A stretch of 64,000 nucleotides of DNA from Powellomyces hirtus (GCA_025526995.1 JAHLKG010000015.1:372001-436000); one strand, 5' to 3'; positions 38,403 to 50,663 are shown, counted from the first letter of the stretch. Notes: generated by a model not told the origin, from the letters alone. Made by a program: numbers and translations.

Positions 38403-38655
38403 CTTCCCAATGGGGAAGTGTGATGCAGGGCATCTACCATGAGCACCATAGCCGGGAGGAAGCCGAGTGACATTGGACACAGCGGACGCATACGGAATGC
38501 TACAAGGCTCAAAGGAGCACAGCGATGAGAAGGCAAGTACAGCGATGAGATTTTGGTACTGAATTTGATTACAGCCCGAGGGCCAGGCCCCAAGGGAGCA
38601 ACAGGACGAAATTATGTACAAGAAAAAAGGAAAAAAAAGGGGGGGGGGGGACCAA

Positions 38656-39389
38656 CTAGTTGATACGGGTGAATGAGAAGAGGCATTTTGCCCCGTGGCA
38701 GTGCTCCCCCATGCCGCATCGGAGCGGAGTGAAATTTGCAATGTGCATTTCGCTATGGAAGAAATGGATCAGCCGGTAAGGTAAGCGTACAATCGACGAG
38801 AAGAGATGACTTACGCGCGAATGTGTGCCATGCAGTTGACATGGGTGCAGGGGAGCCAACGGAGGGCTGCCACGGCGGAGGGGCAAGCGTCATGGACGCA
38901 ACAGACCAGGATTGCACCGAAGTGCAGCGTCCTCCCGCACCGGTCGACACCACACACAAACTGGCCCAGAGGGCCAGTGTCCTACAGAAGGGAAGAAGAG
39001 AGAGAGGAAATGAGTACCAAACGACACCGGGAAGCCCCATAACCAGCGGGAACGTACTGTGGCGTCGGCCAAGGCCACGATACATGGCCGACAAATCATG
39101 TGGTGGCATTCCCCGAGGAACATCTTGCCACCCTTGTGCAGGCCGCATTTCCAGCAGGTGCTGGTTGCGACCGCGACCTCCGGGGTCGAATTGTAGTGGA
39201 CGGTCGGCTCCTGTGAGACGGCGTAAGGGGATTGCCGCGACCGACGGGAACAGTCAAGACTTCACTCACCCCGGCGAGCTGGACCTTCTTTGCGGCTGCC
39301 TTCTGCAGCTGTTGGTTGTTACGGCGTTTAGCCGTGGTGGTAGTGGTGGTGGTGTCGGGGGACGGGGAGTTGTTGCGGTCGACGTCCAT
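38656..39389 (-). CDS. Antisense, intron-containing Cys/His-rich RING-like protein (copy in A')
   Basis: The exons on the minus strand are 39389-39270, 39210-39058, 38981-38815 and 38752-38656. They mirror those at 7390-8123 base for base in length, with all GT and AG ends kept. The frame is open and encodes 178 residues. The clusters CWKC, CHHMICRPC, CGVDRC and CCVHDAC are preserved. One cysteine differs: the third-exon end reads HIR where copy A has HIC. Maintenance of frame and splice sites in two separately inserted copies suggests an element-encoded gene rather than a chance capture at one site. Whether it is expressed cannot be seen. Confidence 0.75.
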
Positions 39390-39805
39390 TGTTGTTTCTG
39401 TTGTCAGTTACAGAAGAAAGAAAGAAGCGAGGGGGAACTTAGCGGGGCAGCGCCTTTTGAAGGCTCGTCCTGGCTGGGAACGCTCGGCAATTCAGGTGTC
39501 AGTGTTTCATTCCCTACGAAGCGCAGCAGAGGTTACTTATCAGATTTTGCATGGAGAAAACTAGTCGTGAGTCATTTAGGGCCCCTGCGACGAGAAAATA
39601 GACTTTTCGACGAATTCGTGCCCTACGAAGGGCGGAGACTACCCGCCGGAGGCTACCGCGACGCGACCCGCACCAGGGCCGCCTCCCCAGCCTCATCTTC
39701 CCACAACCACGTCAGCATCCGTTCAACCGCAGCCGTTCGGCTTAGGCAAGCTTCGCCTCGCTGAAGAGATTCGAGCCTAAGAGATAGTCCCGAATCTAAA
39801 GGGGG
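39390..39805. other. Family A' region between antisense gene and 3' LTR
   Basis: It corresponds to 6975-7389 and ends with the polypurine tract CTAAAGGGGG (39796-39805). No gene is supported on the sense strand. Confidence 0.5.
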
Positions 39806-40081
39806 TGTAATGAGGCGTGGCTCGCCAGCCTAAGCCTAGATACGCGTCGGGAAGGGCCCCGCGCGAGATGGATGCTAGCGTCAGCATCCCGAAGGGTACC
39901 AGACCTCAAGGAGGGCCACGGATGGCCATCACGTGACCAGGACCGCCTCGCGGTCCAGAAGAAAAGTAGGAATACTCCGACGAGGGGGGTATTCAGGACT
40001 TAGAGATCTTACCGTAGAATTAGACATAGGGAATTCCCGAATAGAAGACTAGACTCTGGCAACGGACCTAGTATTATTACA
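39806..40081 (+). repeat. Family A' 3' LTR
   Basis: This is the 276-bp partner of 32094-32369. The target duplication CGTAA follows. Confidence 0.95.
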
Positions 40082-41696
40082 CGTAACAACAGAAAAATGT
40101 ACTGCCTATTCCATACAGACTCCTGCATGTGGGATGGAGGTTCAAAGTTTAGATGTTTATCGAGTGTTATTAGATAAGCCAACTGTCTAATATCTTGTGC
40201 AGTGTCCTCATCTGTTGTCAGGTTGAAAAATTTACTAGCAAACTTTTGGTCCAACATGTGCTGTACAAATGGCAACAACGACTCCGGTGAGGAGGCAGGC
40301 AGCTGGCGCCTGTGAGATGGCCGTAAAGGCATATACACATTATCATCTTTTTTTGGCTAGTAAAAAGCCATATCCTACATTTAGGCATACACGCTTTATA
40401 AGCGATTTATGTCATTGTGCATAAACAAACCCTGCAGTTTCAAGACTGCAAGGAGATCATCTCCACGTTACTATAGATAGAAACAAACTCCCTTTATAAG
40501 GAGAGGGAAAAGATTCCCCTTTTTTGAAATTCAGAGACAATCTATCACACAATTGATTTTCTCCCTTAAAAATTCATAACTCGACACCTTTTCCTTTTTT
40601 TTTCTTTTCATACTTCTAAATTCAAACTTTCTATCATTGCTCTCGTTTGGTTTGAACTCCTAGTTTAATCTTCCTGCCTAGCGTCTGTTGAAATAAGCCC
40701 AGAAATCCTCCCATTCTATGTCATCACACATGGGTAAATACACTGTTGATTTGATTGAAAAAAAGATTTAACAGTTTCGCACTGTTAGGTATCCTTCGGT
40801 TTCAACTGGAGTGGTTGGTGTAATCTTCTTCAAGAAACTTGACAACCGCTCTCCTTTTTAAAAAAAAAAAACACAAATGTGCCTGTGGCGTGGCAACTCA
40901 CAATTTAATTGCTGCAGATGAAGAAAACACTAATGCTGTTTTATTCTCTTTTTATCTTTGTCTTCCATTGAAAATTTTATTACATATATTGACTTTTATT
41001 TTTATTTTTATTGTTATTATAAAAACAAATGCATAGAAGATTTTTGTCAATTGAACTATTTATTTTACTCTAACAAATACTGTAACTTTAAATTGAAATT
41101 ATCTATATTTTTTTGTTTTGATTTTTTTTTGTTTTTAAAATATCAAATAATTTTATAAATGTGTATTTGTAATTTGAAATTTTAAAATATCAGTGTCTGA
41201 AGTCAAGCACTGGCAAGGTCGGAGCTTAAATTTACTCTTAAGTATCAAAGCTTCGCCTTCAGATGCAAGGCAAACGCTGCAGCTCAAAGCATCTCTTACC
41301 AAGATTGTGCCCCTTTTACACCTTATTGCACTGGAATATTCAACTTTGATGAGGCTTTCCCGAGTAACATGATCAATGCGGAACACCTGGGCTTGGATCC
41401 TTGATGAGGACACAAGTTATACTGTATTGAGCATCGATAAGTTTCCACACGGCATTCGTTGGCAGCAGAGTTGGGATCTTCTGGTGATGGGGGCGTAGAT
41501 ATGGAAAGTTATACTACACACTCTGTAAGCTATTCTGTCTGCGCAATAACCTATTTTTGCTTTAGAATAGACAACTTGTACTTCTTGAACAGATATGACA
41601 AAGGGATTCTTTGTAGTCCCCGGGTTTTGTTGCCCTTTCTATTGTACATTGTACGACTTCTTCCTGCCGTTTTTTTTACGCCCTCTTTACCCCCTT
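40082..41696 (+). repeat. Local tandem repeat unit 1, right part
   Basis: It continues unit 1 after A'. The minus strand of 40082-40338 encodes a degenerate piece of the resident gene (SSPESLLPFVQHMLDQKF, DKHLNFEPPSHMQESVW). The rest is noncoding and very AT-rich (about 40500-41160, with long A and T runs). The solo LTR found in units 2 and 3 is absent here, leaving the empty site CATCTGTTGTCAGG. Confidence 0.9.
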
Positions 41697-41971
41697 TGTA
41701 ATGAGGCGTGGCTTGCCAGCCTAAGCCTAGACACGCGTCGGGAAGAGCCCCGCACCAGATGGATGCTAGCGTCAGCATCCCAAACAGTTCTAGACCTTAG
41801 GGATGGCCACAGATGACCATCACGTGACCAGGACTGCCCTGCGGTCCAGAAGAAAAGTAGGAATATTCCGACAAGGGCGTATTGAGGACTTTGTGATCTT
41901 ACAGTAGAATTAGAGATAGGGAATTCCCAAATAGAAGACTAGACTCTGGCAACAGACCTTGTATTATTACA
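41697..41971 (+). mobile_element. Old solo LTR of family A at end of unit 1
   Basis: It is 275 bp, TGTAATGAGGCGTGGCTTG to GTATTATTACA, flanked by CCCTT and CCTTT (one point change in the left duplication). It is the same insertion as at 5085/31278 and 44754, multiplied by tandem duplication. Confidence 0.9.
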
Positions 41972-42499
41972 CCTTTGATGGTACTTTGCTTACCACTCTT
42001 TGTATACCTTGGGATAAATTCGTGTAGAATTTCCTTTAAATTGACGGCTCTTACAAAAAATAATTCTTTTTGTTAAAATGGCTTGATAAGATATATATTC
42101 ACATTTCGACATGCTAAGAGAAAAAGTAAGGTGTACAAGGGGCATACATCTGTTGCTGATTGAACATATTATCTCTGGAAATATCCAAAAGAGGTAAACC
42201 TTCAGAAGGCTACGGCTGAAAGTTGTACCAGATTTTTAAAAATCAATCCCCTTTCCTTTCTTCTTGGAAGGTTTATCAGAAAGTGCGAGAGGGAAAGATA
42301 ACCGGCAAGAAAGGTCATGACAATAAAGAACTATCCTTTGTATGATTTGGCATACTTGTCTTATAATCTCTAGCGCGTTTGCAAGGCTCTCTGCTACCAA
42401 ATACATCTTGTTCCTATTGATTCAAATGGGCAGCAAGAAAGGACCAATCTTGATGGCAAGGTACAAAGCGTGAAACGAATAAACCTCGTACACAGTATC

Positions 42500-43400
42500 T
42501 TCCTCCCCTAAAAAGTGCACCGCCAGCTTTGCAAATACTTCTTGTCTTGAGTCGAATTCCGTGTCATCCTGTTTATGATATGCGATGCACTTTCCATAAA
42601 TCTTGTCTTGTCAGCCGCCTTGTGCAGGGTGTCGGCCTTCAGGGACTTGATTTCAAAAGAGGCAACCCCACAATCTCAGGCGCAGATTTCTTTAGTAAGT
42701 TGTGTGTGCAGATCAGAGCGCTTATTGTTATACTCCATTGGGAAATTGTTAATGATAGTTAAACTTTCTTTGTCGAGCAGTCGTAACAACAGAAAAATGT
42801 ACTGCCTAGTCCATACAGACTCCTGCATGTGGGATGGAGGTTCAAAGTTTAGATGTTTATCAAGTGTTATTAGATAAGCCAAGTGTCTAATATCTTGTGC
42901 ACTGTCCTCATCTGTTGTCATACGCCCCGCGTCCAAACATACTATTTTCCAAGCCACTGGTTCGATTTCCGAAGGACGCGGATCGAAGTTAGCTAAGGAA
43001 TGGCTGAAACAAGCCTCATCCCACCTCATTATCACATGCATCCTGAAATAAGGATAATGCGTGTCTTTGTACACGGTGAACTCACCGCTGTATCCGCGAT
43101 AAGAAAAGCGGCTTAATACTTGTCGCGATAAGCGGAAATGGGCGCGAAGTATAAATAGTAGAGTACTTCCCGCTCCCTTCTAAAGAAATATATGGTCTTC
43201 TGAACCCACACTTGTGTTCTATTCCTTGTTCTACTCGACCTTAGACACTGAAAACCACACGTATTACATCTGTTGTCAGGTTGAAAAGTTTACTAGCAAA
43301 CTTTTGGTCCAACATGTGCTGTACAAATGGCAACAACGACTCCGGTGAGGAGGCAGGCAGCTGGTGCCTGTGAGATGGCCGTAAAGGCATATACACATTA
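42500..43400 (-). pseudogene. Degenerate copy of the resident gene 3' half (unit 2)
   Basis: Recognisable pieces on the minus strand are SSPESLLPFVQHMLDQKFASK, DKHLNFEPPSHMQESVW, NNKRSDLHTQLTKEICA-stop and VASFEIKS. It has an in-frame TGA, a single-base deletion relative to 48072-50579, and a solo LTR inserted within it. The same piece recurs in unit 3 (about 45557-46457) and, split by A', in unit 1. Confidence 0.7.
42916..43268 (+). mobile_element. Solo LTR of a fifth family (353 bp), unit 2
   Basis: It runs from TGTCATACGCCCCGCG to CACGTATTACA. The target duplication TCTGT is at 42911-42915 and 43269-43273. Unit 1 has the unoccupied site. It contains TATAAATAG, a likely LTR promoter. No internal region of this family occurs in the window. 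Confidence 0.9.
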
Positions 43401-44753
43401 TCATCTTTTTTTGGCTAGTAAAAAGCCATATCTTACATTTAGGCATACACGCTTTATAAGTGATTTATGTCATTGTGCATAAACAAACCCTGCAGTTTCA
43501 AGACTGCAAAGAGATCATCTCCACGTTACTATAGATAGAAACAAACTCCCTTTATAAGGAGAGGGAAAAGATTCCCCTTTTTTGAAATTCAGAAACAATC
43601 TATCACACAATTGATTTTCTCCCTTAAAAATTCAAAACTCGACACCTTTTCCTTTTTTTTTCTTTTCATACTTCTAAATTCAAACTTTCTATCATTGCTC
43701 TCGCTTGGTTTGAACTCTTAGTTTAATCTTCCTGCCTAGCGTCTGTTGAAATAAGCCCAGAAATCCTCCCATTCTATGTCGTCACACATGGGTAAATACA
43801 CTGTTGATTTGATTGAAAAAAAGATTTAACAGTTCCGCACTGTTAAGTATCCTTCGGTTTCAACTGGAGTGGTTGGTGAAATCTTCTTCAAGAAACTTGA
43901 CAACAGCTCTCCTTTTTAAAAAAAAAGACACAAATGTGCCTGTGGCGTGGCAACTCACAATTTAATTGCTGCAGATGAAGAAAACACTGATGCTGTTTTA
44001 TTCTCTTTTTATCTTTGTCTTCCATTGAAAATTTTATTACATATATTGACTTTTATTTTTATTTTTATTGTTATTATAAAAACAAATGCATAGAAGATTT
44101 TTGTCAATTGAACTATTTATTTTACTCTAACAAATACTGTAACTTTAAATTGAAATTATCTATATTTTTTTGTTTTGATTTTTTTTTGTTTTTAAAATAT
44201 CAAATAATTTTATAAATGTGTATTTGTAATTTGAAATTTTAAAATATCAGTGTCTGAAGTCAAGCACTGGCAAGGTCGGAGCTTAAATTTACTCTTAAGT
44301 ATCAAAGCTTCGCCTTCAGATGCAAGGCAAACGCTGCAGCTCAAAGCATCTCTTACCAAGATTGTGCCCCTTTTACACCTTATTGCACTGGAATATTCAA
44401 CTTTGATGAGGCTTTCCCGAGTAACATGATCAATGCGGAACACCTGGGCTTGGATCCTTGATGAGGACACAAGTTATACTGTATTGAGCATCGATAAGTT
44501 TCCACACGGCATTCGTTGGCAGCAGAGTTGGGATCTTCTGGTGATGGGGGCGTAGATATGGAAAGTTATACTACACACTCTGTAAGCTATTCTGTCTGCG
44601 CAATAACCTATTTTTGCTTTAGAATAGACAACTTGTACTTCTTGAACAGATATGACAAAGGGATTCTTTGTAGTCCCCGGGTTTTGTTGCCCTTTCTATT
44701 GTACATTGTACGACTTCTTCCTGCCGTTTTTTTTACGCCCTCTTTACCCCCTT

Positions 44754-45028
44754 TGTAATGAGGCGTGGCTTGCCAGCCTAAGCCTAGACACGCGTCGGGA
44801 AGAGCCCCGCACCAGATGGATGCTAGCGTCAGCATCCCAAACAGTTCTAGACCTTAGGGATGGCCACAGATGACCATCACGTGACCAGGACTGCCCTGCG
44901 GTCCAGAAGAAAAGTAGGAATATTCCGACAAGGGCGTATTGAGGACTTTGTGATCTTACAGTAGAATTAGAGATAGGGAATTCCCAAATAGAAGACTAGA
45001 CTCTGGCAACAGACCTTGTATTATTACA
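44754..45028 (+). mobile_element. Old solo LTR of family A at end of unit 2
   Basis: It is a duplicate of 41697-41971 at a distance of exactly 3,057 bp. Confidence 0.9.
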
Positions 45029-47803
45029 CCTTTGATGGTACTTTGCTTACCACTCTTTGTATACCTTGGGATAAATTCGTGTAGAATTTCCTTTAAATTG
45101 ACGGCTCTTACAAAAAATAATTCTTTTTGTTAAAATGGCTTGATAAGATATATATTCACATTTCGACATGCTAAGAGAAAAAGTAAGGTGTACAAGGGGC
45201 ATACATCTGTTGCTGATTGAACATATTATCTCTGGAAATATCCAAAAGAGGTAAACCTTCAGAAGGCTACGGCTGAAAGTTGTACCAGATTTTTAAAAAT
45301 CAATCCCCTTTCCTTTCTTCTTGGAAGGTTTATCAGAAAGTGCGAGAGGGAAAGATAACCGGCAAGAAAGGTCATGACAATAAAGAACTATCCTTTGTAT
45401 GATTTGGCATACTTGTCTTATAATCTCTAGCGCGTTTGCAAGGCTCTCTGCTACCAAATACATCTTGTTCCTATTGATTCAAATGGGCAGCAAGAAAGGA
45501 CCAATCTTGATGGCAAGGTACAAAGCGTGAAACGAATAAACCTCGTACACAGTATCTTCCTCCCCTAAAAAGTGCACCGCCAGCTTTGCAAATACTTCTT
45601 GTCTTGAGTCGAATTCCGTGTCATCCTGTTTATGATATGCGATGCACTTTCCATAAATCTTGTCTTGTCAGCCGCCTTGTGCAGGGTGTCGGCCTTCAGG
45701 GACTTGATTTCAAAAGAGGCAACCCCACAATCTCAGGCGCAGATTTCTTTAGTAAGTTGTGTGTGCAGATCAGAGCGCTTATTGTTATACTCCATTGGGA
45801 AATTGTTAATGATAGTTAAACTTTCTTTGTCGAGCAGTCGTAACAACAGAAAAATGTACTGCCTAGTCCATACAGACTCCTGCATGTGGGATGGAGGTTC
45901 AAAGTTTAGATGTTTATCAAGTGTTATTAGATAAGCCAAGTGTCTAATATCTTGTGCACTGTCCTCATCTGTTGTCATACGCCCCGCGTCCAAACATACT
46001 ATTTTCCAAGCCACTGGTTCGATTTCCGAAGGACGCGGATCGAAGTTAGCTAAGGAATGGCTGAAACAAGCCTCATCCCACCTCATTATCACATGCATCC
46101 TGAAATAAGGATAATGCGTGTCTTTGTACACGGTGAACTCACCGCTGTATCCGCGATAAGAAAAGCGGCTTAATACTTGTCGCGATAAGCGGAAATGGGC
46201 GCGAAGTATAAATAGTAGAGTACTTCCCGCTCCCTTCTAAAGAAATATATGGTCTTCTGAACCCACACTTGTGTTCTATTCCTTGTTCTACTCGACCTTA
46301 GACACTGAAAACCACACGTATTACATCTGTTGTCAGGTTGAAAAGTTTACTAGCAAACTTTTGGTCCAACATGTGCTGTACAAATGGCAACAACGACTCC
46401 GGTGAGGAGGCAGGCAGCTGGTGCCTGTGAGATGGCCGTAAAGGCATATACACATTATCATCTTTTTTTGGCTAGTAAAAAGCCATATCTTACATTTAGG
46501 CATACACGCTTTATAAGTGATTTATGTCATTGTGCATAAACAAACCCTGCAGTTTCAAGACTGCAAAGAGATCATCTCCACGTTACTATAGATAGAAACA
46601 AACTCCCTTTATAAGGAGAGGGAAAAGATTCCCCTTTTTTGAAATTCAGAAACAATCTATCACACAATTGATTTTCTCCCTTAAAAATTCAAAACTCGAC
46701 ACCTTTTCCTTTTTTTTTCTTTTCATACTTCTAAATTCAAACTTTCTATCATTGCTCTCGCTTGGTTTGAACTCTTAGTTTAATCTTCCTGCCTAGCGTC
46801 TGTTGAAATAAGCCCAGAAATCCTCCCATTCTATGTCGTCACACATGGGTAAATACACTGTTGATTTGATTGAAAAAAAGATTTAACAGTTCCGCACTGT
46901 TAAGTATCCTTCGGTTTCAACTGGAGTGGTTGGTGAAATCTTCTTCAAGAAACTTGACAACAGCTCTCCTTTTTAAAAAAAAAGACACAAATGTGCCTGT
47001 GGCGTGGCAACTCACAATTTAATTGCTGCAGATGAAGAAAACACTGATGCTGTTTTATTCTCTTTTTATCTTTGTCTTCCATTGAAAATTTTATTACATA
47101 TATTGACTTTTATTTTTATTTTTATTGTTATTATAAAAACAAATGCATAGAAGATTTTTGTCAATTGAACTATTTATTTTACTCTAACAAATACTGTAAC
47201 TTTAAATTGAAATTATCTATATATTTTTGTTTTGATTTTTTTTTGTTTTTAAAATATCAAATAATTTTATAAATGTGTATTTGTAATTTGAAATTTTAAA
47301 ATATCAGTGTCTGAAGTCAAGCACTGGCAAGGTCGGAGCTTAAATTTACTCTTAAGTATCAAAGCTTCGCCTTCAGATGCAAGGCAAACGCTGCAGCTCA
47401 AAGCATCTTTTACCAAGATTGTGCCCCTTTTACACCTTATTGCACTGGAATATTCAACTTTGATAAGGCTTTCCCGAGTTACATGATCATGCGGAACACC
47501 TGGGCTTGGATCCTTGATGAGGACACAAGTTATACTGTATTGAGCATCGATAAGTTTCAACACGGCATTCGTTGGCAGCAGAGTTGGAGTCTTCTGGTGA
47601 TAGGAGGGTAGATATGGAAAGTTATACTACACACTCTGTAAGCTATTCTGTCTGCGCAATAACCTATTTTTGCTTTAGAATAGACAACTTGTACTTCTTG
47701 AACAGATATGACAAAGGGATTCTTTGTAGTCCCCGGGTTTTGTTGCCCCTTGTATTGTACATTGTACCATTTCTTCCTGCCTTTTTTTTACGCCCTCTTT
47801 ACC
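45029..47803 (+). repeat. Local tandem repeat unit 3
   Basis: It is nearly identical to unit 2 up to about 47220. After that it carries scattered differences and lacks the terminal solo LTR, showing the ancestral CTTTACCCCTTTGATGG instead. This is the pattern expected from unequal exchange between older copies. Confidence 0.95.
45973..46325 (+). mobile_element. Solo LTR of a fifth family (353 bp), unit 3
   Basis: It is a copy of 42916-43268 with the same TCTGT duplication, displaced by 3,057 bp. It arose by duplication of the unit, not by a second insertion. Confidence 0.9.
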
Positions 47804-49229
47804 CCTTTGATGGTACTTTGCTTACCACTCTTTGTATTCCTTGGCATAAATTCGTATAGAGTTTCCTTTAAATTGACGGCTCTTACAAAGAATGATTCTT
47901 CTTGTTACTAGTGGCTTGATAATATATATATCACATTTTGTCATCCCAAGAGCAAAAGTAAGGTGTACAAGCATAAATCTGCAGATGATTGAACATATTG
48001 TCTCTGGGAATGTCTAAAAGAGGTAAACCTTCAGAAGGCTACGGCTGAAAGTTGTACCAGAGTTTTAGGAATCAAATAGAAAGTGCAAGAAGGAAAGCTA
48101 ACTGGCGAGAAAGGTCATGATGATGGAGAACTATTCTTTGTTTGATTTGGCGTACTCGTCCCATAATCTCTTCCACATTCGCAAGGCTCTCCGCTACCGA
48201 GTACATCTTGTTCCTATTGATCCAGATGGGCATTGAGAAGGGACCGATCTCGACAGCAAGGTACAAAGTGGGAAACAAATAAACCTTGTACACAGTACCC
48301 TCCTCCCCTGGAAGGTGCACCGCCAGCTTTGCAGATACTTTTTGTCTCGAGTCAAATTCCGCGTCATCCTGTTTATGATATGCAATGCATCTTTCAATAA
48401 CTCTTGCCTTGTCAGCCGCCTTGTCTGGGGCGCCAGTCCATGGAGACTTAATTTCAAAAGAGGCAACCTCACGTTCTCAGGGCAGATTTCTTTGGTAAGG
48501 TGTATGTGCAGATCAGGGCATTTATTGTCATACTCCGTCAAAGAATCGTTAATTATCCACACGGACTCCCGCATGTGGGACAGAGGTTTAAGGTTTAGAT
48601 GTTTATCGAGTGCCACTAGACAAGCCGACCGTTTAACGTCTCGTGCACTGTTCTCATTTGTTATCGGGTAAAAAGATTTACTAGCAAGCTTCCAGTCCAA
48701 CATGTGGTGTACATATGGCAAAAATGACTTTGGTGAAGAGACAGCCAGCTGGCGCCCGTTGAAATAAGCTCGAAAGATCCTCCTATTCAGCGTCGTCAAA
48801 CAAGGTGCAATACGCCGCCAGTTTGAGGAAGGATTAAACAGTTTCGCACCGCCAGGTAACCTTCGGTTTCAATTGAAGTGGTTGGTGTGATCTTCTTCAA
48901 AAGTTCCCGTTGAAGCTTTCTTAATCTGGCCACGAGATCGACGCCGTTAATAACTAGAGAGCTGTCAACTTCAGCAGCAATTGCTTCCTTAGTTTACTCC
49001 TTGTTGCGGCCACCGCCGCCTGTGCAGCTATCGCTTTCTTGATTTCTGCAGTTACTCCTTTTCCAAGTGAAGGTGTGGAGGGGCTTCCTTCCAGTACCAC
49101 TTTCTCCTCATTGCTATTTTCCAAGTTCCGACGGAGAGCATAAGGTGTCTGCAAGTTGGGAAGATACCATTTCTTTTCCCCAGGCGGTGAAGGTGTACAC
49201 CACGCCTCTGTGGACCCCTTTCTCGTGGG

Positions 49230-49440
49230 TGTATTGCTGGCATCGGTGGCAAAAGATATATTTTCCGCAGGCTGGAAAGGGTGTACAGCAGGCCTGCATA
49301 GAAGGTGTGTTGCTGGCATCTGTGGCAAAAGATGTATTTTTCCCAGGCTGAAGTGATGTACGGCAGGCCTGCGTAGAAGGTGTGTTGCTGGCATCTGTGG
49401 CAGAAGATGTATCATCATGCTCTGTTTTGCGCCGTTTGCT
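49230..49440 (-). repeat. 78-bp (26-codon) tandem repeat within exon 3 of the resident gene
   Basis: About two and a half copies of ATDASNTPSTQACCTP/QPGKN-type sequence repeat every 78 bp. An indel between copies puts them in different frames. Confidence 0.75.
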
Positions 49441-49647
49441 TGGGGATTGAGTTCAAGCTGCGTTTTTTTGAACTCTGGTCGCAATTTATCGAACACCGCG
49501 ATTTGACGAAATCCCAGTAAACTCGTTCTATCCTTGCTTTCTTCGAGCTCCCGCATGGCCTACGGGAAATTGAGATATGAATTAATATAATGCTCCAGCA
49601 TAAGGATGCACGATCATCTCCTTTTCGCCATTCAGACAACTTGTACG

Positions 49648-50196
49648 GAGCAGATCGGATAGAAGGCTACCAAACGGCCGCGCAACCTCACGATCGGACA
49701 AGTGCGCAAGCCGTTTCCAGTATAACACCTTGCCAGGGGAGCAGAATGACGACGAAGCGCGAAACTGCAATCCCAGTCGCTGTGAGAGCGACTCCTTGAC
49801 TCCTCCACTCTTCAACAGACACATTGGACAGAGCAGATCGGATAGAAGGCTACCAAACGGCCGCGCAACCTCACGATCGGACAAGTGCGCAAGCCATTTC
49901 CAGTATAACACCTTGCCAGGGGAGCAGAATGACGACGAAGCGCGAAACTGCAATCCCAGTCGCTGTGAGAGCGACTCCTTGACTCCTCCACTCTTCAACA
50001 GACACATTGGACAGAGCAGATCGGATAGAAGGCTATCAAACGACCGCCGACCTCACGATCGGACAAGTGCGCACACCGTTTCCGGTATAACACCTTGCCA
50101 GGGGAGCAGGATGACGACGAAGCGCGAACTGCAATCCCAGTCGCTGTGAGAGCGACTCCTCGACTCCTCGAGTCTTCAATCGACGACTCTCCAACA
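49648..50196. repeat. 183-bp tandem repeat, three copies, inside a predicted intron
   Basis: Copies start at 49648, 49831 and 50014 (GAGCAGATCGGATAGAAGG). The period is divisible by three, so frames stay open on both strands (61 codons per unit), but the array lies between exons 2 and 3. The flanks 49561-49642 and 50253-50336 are also about 82-bp duplicates that include the splice acceptor. Confidence 0.85.
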
Positions 50197-50663
50197 GACA
50201 CATATCCCTAACAACACAGGCTCACCTTTGCTTCCTCGTACTCGTACTTTGCCTACGGGAAATTGAAATATGGATCAATACAGTGCTCCAGCGTAGGGAT
50301 GCACAATCATCTCCTTTCCGCCATTCAGACAACGTCACAGCTTTCGTTTCCGTGTCCCCATCCAGATTGGACGGAGCGGATCGGACTCACAGTGCCAACT
50401 TTTCTGAGAAACTTGAGATCTCTATTTCTCTGGCGTCTCTCCTTCTTTGCTGCCGATTCCGGAGTGGCAGTCAGCGCACGTCGCCGTTCTTGCAAGAAGG
50501 ACTGGAAGGTATCCCATGAAGCCCGGGGATTTTCGGACAGGAAGTCGTTGACCCCCTTCACGACAGCAGAGGGCGCCATGAATGAGAGCGGAAGGGTTAA
50601 GAAGTAAGATGTGAGAAATGGTTGATGAGAAATAGTTAGACGCGTGGATGACTGACGAGGGTG

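Larger units (their letters stand above)
32094..40081 (+). mobile_element. Complete family A Ty3/Gypsy retrotransposon (copy A')
   Basis: The element is 7,988 bp, with LTRs 32094-32369 and 39806-40081 (about five differences). The TSD CGTAA is at 32089-32093 and 40082-40086. The empty site is seen in units 2 and 3 (GTCGTAACAACAG at about 42780 and 45837). It carries the same gene order as copy A but without insertion D, and has an intact integrase zinc finger. Confidence 0.95.
41972..44753 (+). repeat. Local tandem repeat unit 2
   Basis: Together with its trailing LTR it forms a 3,057-bp period that is almost identical to unit 3. It contains a degenerate minus-strand gene fragment (about 42500-43400) interrupted by a solo LTR. 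The remainder is noncoding AT-rich DNA. Confidence 0.95.
48072..50579 (-). pseudogene. Resident gene of unknown function, source of the tandem units; probably decayed
   Basis: The minus-strand start is at 50579, about 90 bp below a TATAAA. Exon 1 is 50579-50391 (MAPSAVVKGVNDFLSENPRA, 63 codons). Exon 2 is only 27 nt (50252-50226, AKYEYEEAK). Exon 3 starts at 49559 (AMRELEESKDR) and includes a 26-codon repeat region. Both introns have GTGAGT/GTGAGC donors and identical TTTCCCGTAG acceptors. Downstream coding-like sequence needs frame changes near 48957 (LTAL-stop versus VINGVDLVARLRKLQREL) and 48490. The 3' part contains CPDLHIHLTKE followed by VASFEIKSP, which resembles a PD...ExK nuclease core, and ends in ANVEEIMGRVRQIKQR. 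No family is certain. Frameshifts could partly be unrecognised introns. Confidence 0.55.

Noticed and set aside
40500..41160. AT-rich frames such as 66 codons at 40958-41158 (and copies at 44015 and 47072)
   Set aside because: They are low-complexity Phe/Tyr/Lys translations of A/T runs inside the tandem unit. Conservation is explained by recent duplication.
42911..43280. Reading the CATCTGTTGTCA duplication as a long 12-bp target duplication
   Set aside because: LTR boundaries TGTCAT...TTACA with a 5-bp TCTGT duplication restore unit 1's empty site exactly. The extra matching bases are shared by chance with the LTR start.
49582..50149. Repeated 61-residue frames on both strands in the 183-bp repeats
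   Set aside because: The period is a multiple of three, so any stop-free frame stays open by repetition. The segment fits an intron between well-formed splice sites.
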